Source of the DNA: JBFWUM01 sp050247255
GTDB taxonomy: Bacteria; Acidobacteriota; Vicinamibacteria; Vicinamibacterales; UBA2999
Assembly: GCA_050247255.1 (NCBI GenBank)
Contig: JBFWUM010000005.1
Span: 49,433-113,432, forward strand
DNA length: 64,000 bases
Direction: 5' to 3'
Made by a program: the position numbers and the translations under genes. Below are positions 7,485 through 13,862 of the stretch, piece by piece; within the stretch, counting starts at the first letter, position 1, and each line of letters opens with the position of its first letter. Below the pieces are notes generated by a model. The model saw only the letters and a list, made by a program, of their open reading frames with translations, did not search any database and had not been told where the DNA came from.

Positions 7485-9269
7485 ATGTCGCCATCCCAGG
7501 AATACCAGCACCGCCTGGCCGCCCGTCGTGCCAGGCACGCGGCCCTGCTGGCACTGGATGCCCGCCTCAGCTACGCCAGGCTGGCCGTTTTCGTGGCCGC
7601 GTTCCTCGCCGGCACGCTGGCATGGCGGGACCTGGTCAACTGGTGGTGGCTGCTCGCGCCGCTCGCACTGTTCCTCTGGCTGGTGCGTCGCCACGACCAC
7701 GCCATCCGCGACCGTGACGAAGCCTCGCGCGCCGTGGCGTTCTACGAGCGCGGCCTGGCGCGGCTCGAGGATCGCTGGGCGGGCGGCGGTGAGACCGGCG
7801 AGCACTTCGGCGATCCGGAACACCTCTATGCTGCCGACCTCGATCTGTTCGGCCGCGGCTCCCTCTTCGAGCTGCTCTCGATTGCCCGCACCCAGGTTGG
7901 CGAGTGGCAGCTCGCACAATGGTTGAAGAACCCGGCGCCGCCGTCGGACGTCGTTGAACGCCAGGCGGCCGTCGCTGAGCTCGCGCCTCGCGTCGACCTG
8001 CGCGAGCGCGTCGCGCTGGCTGGTGCGGCCGCGGGCGCCAGCGTCAACGGCGACGCATTGATGACGTGGGCTGAACAGAGTCGTCAGCTGCCGGGCACGG
8101 TCGTCCGCGCACTCGCCCTGGCACTTTCCGGGGTCATCGTCATCGCCGCCGCCTGGTGGATGGCGGGCGGCAGCGGCCTGCCGCTCGTCGTCATCATCGT
8201 CATCGAGCTGCTGCTGTTCTCGTCACAGCGAGGGCGCATGCACGCCGTGCTGCACGCCGCCGGGGGATGGTCGCGCGACCTCGACGTCCTCGCCCAGGTG
8301 CTCAAGCGCATCGAAGCTGAATCGTTCACGGCGCCGCCGCTGTCCGCCCTCCGGGCGCGGCTCGCCGCCGGCGGCGTGGCGCCGTCACACGCGATCGGCC
8401 GGCTGCACCGGCTGGTCGAAATGCACGATTGGCAGCACAACCCGTTCGTCGCGGTGATCGCCGTCCCGCTGTTGTGGGATGTCCACGTCGCGTTTGCCAT
8501 GGAGGCGTGGCGCGCGCGGTTCGGCCGCGAGGTCCGCACGTGGCTTCAGAGCGTGGGCGAGTTCGAAGCGATCAGTTCGCTGGCGACGTATCGCTTCGAG
8601 CGGCCTGACGATCCGTTCCCGACTCTCGACGATGGGCCGCATGCGCTCTTCGAGGGCGCCGGCCTCGGCCATCCGCTGCTGCCGGTGTCGCGCATGGTGC
8701 GCAACGACGTGAGCCTGGGCGCCGCCACGCAGCTGCTGATCATCAGCGGCTCCAACATGTCGGGCAAGAGCACGCTGCTGCGCACCGTGGGCGTGAACGC
8801 GGTGCTCGCGCTGGCTGGCGCGCCGGTCCGGGCCGCGGCGCTGCGTCTGTCGCCGCTTGCCGTCGGCGCGACGCTGCGCATCCAGGACTCGCTGCAGGAA
8901 GGGCGCTCGCGTTTCTACGCCGAGATCACGCGCATCCGCGCGCTGGCGGACCGCGCCGGCGGCACACCGCCGCTGCTGTTCCTGCTCGACGAGCTGTTCC
9001 ACGGCACCAATTCACACGACCGGCTGATCGGAGCGGCGGGAGTGTTGCGCTCGCTGCTCGACCGCGGGGCCATCGGGCTGGTGACGACGCACGACCTGGC
9101 GCTCACGGCCGTCGCCGGAGAGCTGTCGTCACGCGCGGTCAACGTGCACTTCGAGGATCGGTTCGAGGCGGGAGAAATCCTGTTCGACTACACGATGAAG
9201 CCGGGGCCGGTGACGCGCAGCAACGCGATTGCGTTGATGCGCGCCGTCGGCCTCAACGTGCCGGAGTGA
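7485..9269 (+). CDS. Membrane-associated MutS-like ATPase (MutS core and ATPase only)
   Basis: About 594 residues from the ATG at 7485; a TTG at 7464 is an upstream alternative. The protein lacks the N-terminal mismatch-recognition and connector domains of MutS. It begins with a basic helix and a hydrophobic pair of segments (about 22-65), has a second hydrophobic stretch near 215-240, then lever/core helices and a C-terminal MutS ATPase: Walker A SGSNMSGKSTLL (K428), an ABC-like signature region (LQEGRSRFYAEITRI), Walker B LLFLLDELFHGTN and the VTTHD switch. This is the MutS-family protein with membrane segments found in Bacteroidota and Acidobacteriota; its role is unknown and it is unlikely to be classic mismatch repair. 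Confidence 0.85.
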   Translation: MSPSQEYQHRLAARRARHAALLALDARLSYARLAVFVAAFLAGTLAWRDLVNWWWLLAPLALFLWLVRRHDHAIRDRDEASRAVAFYERGLARLEDRWAGGGETGEHFGDPEHLYAADLDLFGRGSLFELLSIARTQVGEWQLAQWLKNPAPPSDVVERQAAVAELAPRVDLRERVALAGAAAGASVNGDALMTWAEQSRQLPGTVVRALALALSGVIVIAAAWWMAGGSGLPLVVIIVIELLLFSSQRGRMHAVLHAAGGWSRDLDVLAQVLKRIEAESFTAPPLSALRARLAAGGVAPSHAIGRLHRLVEMHDWQHNPFVAVIAVPLLWDVHVAFAMEAWRARFGREVRTWLQSVGEFEAISSLATYRFERPDDPFPTLDDGPHALFEGAGLGHPLLPVSRMVRNDVSLGAATQLLIISGSNMSGKSTLLRTVGVNAVLALAGAPVRAAALRLSPLAVGATLRIQDSLQEGRSRFYAEITRIRALADRAGGTPPLLFLLDELFHGTNSHDRLIGAAGVLRSLLDRGAIGLVTTHDLALTAVAGELSSRAVNVHFEDRFEAGEILFDYTMKPGPVTRSNAIALMRAVGLNVPE

Positions 9270-9290
9270 AGCGGGCCGCCTGTAGCGGCC

Positions 9291-9710
9291 TTAGACCGCT
9301 GCCTTGCTCGCCGAACCGCTGCCGGCCCTGGCGCCGTCGGCGCTCCAGATCCCCGCGCCGCGCGCGGCAATGTACAGGAAGGCGAAGCAGAAGAGCACCG
9401 CCGGCTGCCCGCCGTTCTGCACCGGGAACACCGCGGTCGGGAGGTGCTGCATGAAGTAGGCGACGGCCATCTCGCCGGCGCCGATGAACGCGGCCGGCTT
9501 GGTCAGCAGGCCGATCACGATCAGCACACCGACAATGACCTCGATCAGGCCGGCCACGCCGAACGGCCAGCTCAGGAACGGGGCGGAGGCACCCTGGCCG
9601 TCCACGCCGCCGAGCATGCCGAACTTCTGCACGCCGTACATCAGGAAGACCAGGCCGAACACGATCCGCATCACGGCGTACAGCTGCGGGGCATAGCGTT
9701 CTGGAATCAT
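9291..9710 (-). CDS. DoxX family membrane protein
   Basis: A 139-residue inner-membrane protein. The ATG at 9710 is chosen because a GGAGG lies 5 nt upstream; a TTG further up is less likely. There are four hydrophobic segments: VMRIVFGLVFLMYGVQKF, a GVAGLIEVIVGVLIVIGLL segment, an AFIGAGEMAVAYFMQ segment and AVLFCFAFLYIAARG. The pattern RIVFGLVFLMYGVQKFGM with a later GxxE motif is typical of DoxX/SURF4-like proteins, which are linked to redox or respiratory functions. It converges with the MutS-like gene and diverges from the oxidoreductase at 9794. Confidence 0.85.
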   Translation of the reverse strand: MIPERYAPQLYAVMRIVFGLVFLMYGVQKFGMLGGVDGQGASAPFLSWPFGVAGLIEVIVGVLIVIGLLTKPAAFIGAGEMAVAYFMQHLPTAVFPVQNGGQPAVLFCFAFLYIAARGAGIWSADGARAGSGSASKAAV

Positions 9711-9793
9711 CTGCGCCTCCAAAAAGTGAACGTGACCGTCGGGCGCCCAAAGATTACCTCAGCCGTCAAGCCGGCGACTAAGATTCCTCCCGA

Positions 9794-11374
9794 GTGGCGT
9801 ACGACGTCATCGTCATCGGCGCCGGCCACAACGGCCTGACCGCCGCGGCCTACCTCGCGCGCGCGGGGCGCCGCGTCCTCGTCCTCGAGCGGCGCCACAT
9901 CGTCGGCGGCGCCGCGGTGACCGAGGAGGTGTTTCCCGGTTACCGGGTGTCGGTCTGCTCCTACGTTGTCTCGCTGCTCCGGCCCGACATCATCCGCGAG
10001 CTCGGGCTGCGGCAGCACGGCCTCGAATTGCTGCCGCTGGACGGCACGTACACCCCGCTGCCGGGCGGCGATTACCTGTGGCGGACCGAAGACGAGGCGC
10101 ACACCCGGCAGGAGCTGGCGAGGCACTCCGCGGCGGACGCGCGCGTGTATCACGAGTACGGCCGGACGATGGCGGCGATGGCGGCATTCGTGAAACCGCT
10201 GCTCGATCAGCCGCCGCCGGAGCCGTCGGCGCTCGGGGCGGGCGACCTGCTGTCGCTGTTCGGCGTGGGCCGCCGGTTTCGCCGGCTGCCGGCGAGGCAG
10301 CGCCACGCGCTGGTGCAGCTGATGACGATGAGCGCCGCCGACTTCGTCGAGCGCTGGTTCGAGTTCGATCCGCTGCAGGCGACGCTCGCTTCGTCGGGCA
10401 TCATCGGCTCGCATCTCGGCGCGCGCTCCCCCGGGACCGCCTATGTCCTGCTCCATCACTACATGGGGGAAATCGACGGCGTGTTTCGGTCGTGGGGCTT
10501 TGCGCGCGGTGGCATGGGCTCCGTCTCCGAGGCGATCGCCGCCGCCGCCCGGGCTGCCGGCGCAGAAATCCGCACGGCGTCGCCGGTTTCCCGCATCCTC
10601 ATGCGCGGCGGACGCGCGACCGGCGTGGTGCTCGAGAACGGCGACGAGCTGCGCGCGCCCGTTGTCGCCTCGAGCATCGATCCGCACCATACGTTCCTGC
10701 GGCTGCTCGACCCCCGCGAGCTGCCTGAGGACTTCGTCAACGACGTCCGGCACTACCGGTTCCGCGGCGCATCTGCCAAGGTGAACCTGGCGCTCGACGG
10801 TCTGCCCGACTTCACCGCCCCGGGCACAGGTGACGCGCACCTGCGCGGGGCCATCTCCCTCTCGCCGTCGATGGCATATCTCGACGCCGCCTACGAGGAT
10901 TCGCGTGCCGGGCGTTACTCGCGGCGGCCCTACCTCGACGTGGTGATCCCGTCGCTCTCGGATCCGTCGGTCGCGCCGCCGGGCAAGCACCTGATGTCGT
11001 GCTTCGTGCAGTACGCGCCGTATGCGCTCGCCGACGGTTCCTGGGACGACCACCGCGACGGGCTCGGCGATGCGGTCATCGACGCGCTTGCCGAATATGC
11101 GCCGAACATGCGGAGCATCGTGACCGCGCGCCAGGTGGTGACCCCGCTCGACCTCGAGCGGGAATGGGGGCTGACCGAAGGACAGATCTTTCAGGGCGAG
11201 ATGACCCCCGACCAGATCTTCTTCATGCGTCCCGCGCCCGGGTGGGCGCGCTACGCGACGCCGGTTGACGGGCTCTACATGTGCGGCGCCGCGACGCACC
11301 CGGGCGGCGGCGTCATGGGCGCGCCGGGGCGTAATGCCGCACGGACAATCCTGCGCCAGGAGTCCGGGACTTAA
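9794..11374 (+). CDS. FAD-dependent phytoene-desaturase-like oxidoreductase (PYROXD2-like)
   Basis: A 526-residue flavoprotein starting at GTG 9794. The N-terminal Rossmann motif is VIVIGAGHNGLTAAAYLARAG followed by VLVLERRHIVGGAA, and the C-terminal FAD motif is YMCGAATHPGGGVMGAPGRNAAR. Length and motifs match the carotenoid-desaturase superfamily branch that includes human PYROXD2. No carotenoid genes lie nearby, so the substrate is unknown. The last four codons and the stop (11360-11374) lie inside a palindromic repeat, so the present C-terminus was set by that repeat. Confidence 0.85.
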   Translation: MAYDVIVIGAGHNGLTAAAYLARAGRRVLVLERRHIVGGAAVTEEVFPGYRVSVCSYVVSLLRPDIIRELGLRQHGLELLPLDGTYTPLPGGDYLWRTEDEAHTRQELARHSAADARVYHEYGRTMAAMAAFVKPLLDQPPPEPSALGAGDLLSLFGVGRRFRRLPARQRHALVQLMTMSAADFVERWFEFDPLQATLASSGIIGSHLGARSPGTAYVLLHHYMGEIDGVFRSWGFARGGMGSVSEAIAAAARAAGAEIRTASPVSRILMRGGRATGVVLENGDELRAPVVASSIDPHHTFLRLLDPRELPEDFVNDVRHYRFRGASAKVNLALDGLPDFTAPGTGDAHLRGAISLSPSMAYLDAAYEDSRAGRYSRRPYLDVVIPSLSDPSVAPPGKHLMSCFVQYAPYALADGSWDDHRDGLGDAVIDALAEYAPNMRSIVTARQVVTPLDLEREWGLTEGQIFQGEMTPDQIFFMRPAPGWARYATPVDGLYMCGAATHPGGGVMGAPGRNAARTILRQESGT

Positions 11375-11430
11375 GTCCCGGGCTCCGTACCTGCACCCGG
11401 AGTCCGGGACTTCAGTCCCGGTGTCCGTAC
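11361..11430. repeat. Tandem pair of palindromic REP-like units
   Basis: Two 30-bp units (11361-11390 and 11401-11430) at a 40-bp period, nearly identical. Each contains the palindrome CCGGGACT-TNAGTCCCGG. The first unit provides the stop codon of the upstream oxidoreductase; the second ends 9 bp before the next ATG. No T-run follows, so this looks more like a REP element than an intrinsic terminator. Confidence 0.8.
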
Positions 11431-11439
11431 AATGGACCG

Positions 11440-11970
11440 ATGACGATGACTGCTGACCTGAGCTTTCCGATCGGCCGCTTCGACCGCGAGGCCCCGATCA
11501 GCCCGGACATGCGTGCCGCCGCGGTGCGCGACATCGCGCTGCTGCCGGCACACCTGCGGGCGGCCGCCGACGGGCTCGACGACCGGCAGCTCGATACCGC
11601 CTATCGCCCCGGCGGCTGGACGGTGCGGCAGCTCGTGCACCACGTGGCCGACAGCCACATGAACGGCTTCATCCGCATGAAGCTGGCCCTCACCGAGGAC
11701 GTGCCGACGATCAAGCCGTACGACCAGGACGCGTGGGCGCGGCTGCCGGACATGCAGCTGCCGATCGACGTCTCCCTCACGCTGGTTGATGCAGTGCACC
11801 GCCGGTGGGCGACGGTGGCTGCAGCCCTGGCGTCCGCCGACTATGCGCGCACCTTCAGGCATCCGGAGATCGGGCCGCTCAGCATCGATCAGCACCTGCA
11901 GCTGTACGCCTGGCACTCCCGGCACCACGTGGCGCACATGACGAGGCTTCGCGAACGCGAAGGGTGGTAG
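11440..11970 (+). CDS. DinB/YfiT-family putative metal-dependent hydrolase or bacillithiol transferase
   Basis: A 176-residue DinB-fold four-helix protein. It opens with DLSFPIGRFDREAPISPDMRAAAVRDIALLP, typical of the YfiT/BstA group (FPIG-F). The likely metal-binding histidines are in VRQLVHHVADSHMN (about 64-74) and YAWHSRHHVAHMTRL (about 156-170), forming the His triad of the family. Some members attach bacillithiol to electrophiles. Bacillithiol synthesis genes bshA and bshB1 are encoded at 39-41 kb, so detoxification by bacillithiol conjugation is a reasonable inference. Confidence 0.85.
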   Translation: MTMTADLSFPIGRFDREAPISPDMRAAAVRDIALLPAHLRAAADGLDDRQLDTAYRPGGWTVRQLVHHVADSHMNGFIRMKLALTEDVPTIKPYDQDAWARLPDMQLPIDVSLTLVDAVHRRWATVAAALASADYARTFRHPEIGPLSIDQHLQLYAWHSRHHVAHMTRLREREGW

Positions 11971-11986
11971 ATCGGGTATTCTCCTA

Positions 11987-12025
11987 GTGCCCTGCAGGGC
12001 GCCCCTTTACGGGGTGCCAGGACAC
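11987..12025 (+). promoter_or_regulatory. 5' leader hairpin A (shared core) overlapping the BMC gene's Shine-Dalgarno
   Basis: Core arms GGCGCCCC and GGGGTGCC around TTTAC occupy 11998-12018. A 4-nt bulge separates them from an outer helix pairing 11987-11993 with 12019-12025 (six of seven pairs). AGGA of the outer 3' arm is the only Shine-Dalgarno-like sequence before the ATG at 12028. The identical 21-nt core recurs at 20207-20227 before another gene, with a different but still pairing outer stem. Candidate cis-regulatory RNA; a REP element remains the alternative. Confidence 0.55.
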
Positions 12026-12027
12026 AA

Positions 12028-12342
12028 ATGGCCAAGACAGAAACGCCCGAACCCGCTCCTCGCGCCGACGTCGGCGACGCCCTCGGCATGATCGAAACGC
12101 GCGGCCTGATCGGCATGATCGAGGCGGCCGACGCCATGCTGAAGACAGCGAACGTCGTGCTCGTGAGCTGGCAGAAGGTGGATGCGGGGCTGGTGACCGC
12201 GTTGATCCGCGGTGACGTCGGGTCGGTCAAGGCGGCAACCGATGCCGGTGCAGCCGCAGCCCGCCGCGTGGGCGAGCTGATCGGCGTGCACGTCATCCCG
12301 CGGCCGGCCGACGACCTCGAGAAGGTGTTCCCGATTCGGTAA
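12028..12342 (+). CDS. Bacterial microcompartment shell protein, hexameric BMC-H type
   Basis: A 104-residue protein with one BMC domain after an 18-residue Pro/Glu-rich extension: ALGMIETRGLIGMIEAADAM, LVSWQKVDAGLVTALIRGDV, then AATDAGAAAARRVGELIGVHVIPRPADDLEKVFPI. This is the EutM/PduA/CcmK pattern of shell hexamers with a central pore. No other shell protein, pentamer or encapsulated enzyme is present in the window, so it is an orphan here. Its 3' end overlaps the convergent MerR-type gene by 50 nt. Translation may depend on the leader hairpin that ends 2 nt before the ATG. Confidence 0.9.
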   Translation: MAKTETPEPAPRADVGDALGMIETRGLIGMIEAADAMLKTANVVLVSWQKVDAGLVTALIRGDVGSVKAATDAGAAAARRVGELIGVHVIPRPADDLEKVFPIR

Positions 12343-12796
12343 GCGCCTTCGATCGCTTCCGGCGCTCGCGCGCCGCGAGCGGCCGCAGCGGCAGCTCTTC
12401 CCCAACCATCAAGAGCGGCTGCGCCGGCTGATCGAGATCGAACAGCCGCCCGTCAATCGTCCGCGCGTACAACCGATCGCCGGTGATGTAGATCGTCATC
12501 GGCCCGCCGTCGCCGATCGCCTCATAGAGCCGGATCCCGAACACCTCCCGCAACGTCGCCAGGAGGCGGCGCAGCCGCGGGATCGAGAACCCGCGCCGGC
12601 GCAGGTCGGCGAGCACCTGCAGTTCGAGCACGTCGAGCGGCGTGTAACGGCGCTCCGTGAAGCCGCCCGCTTCGGTGCGGTGCGGCGCGACCGCCGGCGA
12701 GAACAGCCGGCGCGAATCCCACCACTGGAGCTGGCGCGCCGTCAGCCCGGTCAACCCCGCGACCTCCCGCGATGAGTAGAACTTCTTCAGCTTCAC
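12293..12796 (-). CDS. MerR-family transcriptional regulator
   Basis: A 167-residue protein with an N-terminal MerR winged helix (about 5-75: FYSSREVAGLTGLTARQLQWWDSRRLFSP, FTERRYTPLDVLELQVLADLRRRGFSIPRLRRLL). A C-terminal part of unclear fold (about 85-140) could bind a ligand, and the tail is basic and Arg-rich. No cysteine metal-sensor motif is present. It overlaps thiO by 4 nt and so is probably co-transcribed downstream of it. It runs head-on into the BMC gene, with a 50-nt coding overlap. Confidence 0.85.
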   Translation of the reverse strand: MKLKKFYSSREVAGLTGLTARQLQWWDSRRLFSPAVAPHRTEAGGFTERRYTPLDVLELQVLADLRRRGFSIPRLRRLLATLREVFGIRLYEAIGDGGPMTIYITGDRLYARTIDGRLFDLDQPAQPLLMVGEELPLRPLAARERRKRSKALTESGTPSRGRRPAAG

Positions 12797-13842
12797 AGGT
12801 TGAAGCGTTCGGGCCGTACGAGGTCCAGCGCCTCCTGTAGTTGCGGAACTTCCGCCTTCGCCGAGGCTTCGGCGGACAGGTTAGTTCCGCCCTCGTCCGG
12901 AATCACCAACTCCGCCACCATCGCCGCCGTCAGCGGCGCGAGCAGGATGCCGTTCCGGTAGTGCCCGGTGGCATAGACCACGCCCGGCATTGTGGACGAG
13001 CGGCCGATCACGGGCAACTCGTCGGGGGTGGCTGGCCGCAGACCCACCCGCGATTCGCGCACGGCGGCGCCCGCCAGCCCGGGAAGCAGCCGCCGCGCCG
13101 CCGCCACCAGCCGCTGGCTGGCCGGCTCGTCGATCGCCTCGTCGAACCCGGCATCCTCGGCCGTGGCGCCAACCATCAGCGCGCCGTCTTCCCACGGCAC
13201 GATGTAGCAGTCATCGCCCCAGATGATGTGATCCGGGAGCGGCGAGGCTGACTGCAGCTCCACCGTCTGCCCCTTGATCGGCCGCACCGGCGCCCCGCTT
13301 ACCTGTCCCGACCAGCTCCCTGCGGCCAGGACGACGGCGTCGGCATCCAGGGCAGCCGGTTCCAGGCGTTCAACGCGTGCAACCGATCGCTCGATGCCAA
13401 GCGTGCCGGCCGCGGCCTCGAGCACCGACATCAGCTGCGGCACCCGGACGTACCCGTGGTCCGGAATGAACAGCGACCCGCCGCGCCATTCGTGGGCGAC
13501 CTGCTGTGCCGCAAGCCGGGCGGCCGTCGCCGCCAGCTCCTCGCGGCGGCTGTCGCTCTGGGGAACCTGCAGCGTGCCGGTGCGCCGGTACTCGATTCGT
13601 TGACGCGCCGCGCCGGCGGCGCGGTCGATGAAGCTGTCATACAGGGAGAGGCCGAGGATGCCGAGGCGAAGGAGGGGCTCGTGCCCCCCTTCGATATATG
13701 GCGCCAGCATGCCGGCCGAGGCGCGCGTCGCCCCGGCGCCGGGGCCGCGCATGTCGAGGATGCGCACGCGCGCGCCGCGCGACGCAAGCTCGAAGGCGAC
13801 GGCGTATCCGATGACGCCGCCGCCGATGACCGCAACCCTCAC
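12793..13842 (-). CDS. thiO: Glycine oxidase ThiO (FAD-dependent)
   Basis: A 349-residue DAO-family flavoenzyme that oxidises glycine to iminoglycine for the thiamin thiazole moiety. N-terminal dinucleotide motif VAVIGGGVIGYAVAFELASRGARVRILD, GAGATRASAGMLAPY flavin-contact segment, GHYRNGILLAPLTAAMVAELV near the C-terminus. No other thiamin gene is in the window, so a broader D-amino-acid/glycine oxidase role cannot be excluded. Beyond the normal domain end there is a tail of about 30 residues, half of it encoded by a nested palindrome at 12843-12890. It overlaps the downstream MerR-type gene by 4 nt. Confidence 0.85.
   Translation of the reverse strand: MRVAVIGGGVIGYAVAFELASRGARVRILDMRGPGAGATRASAGMLAPYIEGGHEPLLRLGILGLSLYDSFIDRAAGAARQRIEYRRTGTLQVPQSDSRREELAATAARLAAQQVAHEWRGGSLFIPDHGYVRVPQLMSVLEAAAGTLGIERSVARVERLEPAALDADAVVLAAGSWSGQVSGAPVRPIKGQTVELQSASPLPDHIIWGDDCYIVPWEDGALMVGATAEDAGFDEAIDEPASQRLVAAARRLLPGLAGAAVRESRVGLRPATPDELPVIGRSSTMPGVVYATGHYRNGILLAPLTAAMVAELVIPDEGGTNLSAEASAKAEVPQLQEALDLVRPERFNL
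12843..12890. repeat. Nested palindromic element inside the thiO coding sequence
   Basis: Outer arms GCGGAACT/AGTTCCGC (12843-12850, 12883-12890) enclose inner arms TCCGCC/GGCGGA (12851-12856, 12871-12876). The 48-bp unit, a multiple of three, is read in frame and encodes 16 residues near the ThiO C-terminus (TNLSAEASAKAEVP). It resembles a mobile palindromic element inserted without breaking the frame. Confidence 0.7.
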
Positions 13843-13862
13843 ATACGGATTGTACTAAGCGA

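Noticed and set aside
11987..12025. Guanidine-II (mini-ykkC) riboswitch because the loop contains ACGG
   Set aside because: That class needs two hairpins each with an ACGR tetraloop; here one hairpin is present and ACGG is partly in the stem.
12014..12027. GTG inside leader hairpin A as BMC start
   Set aside because: It is out of frame with the BMC domain; ATG 12028 has a usable Shine-Dalgarno.
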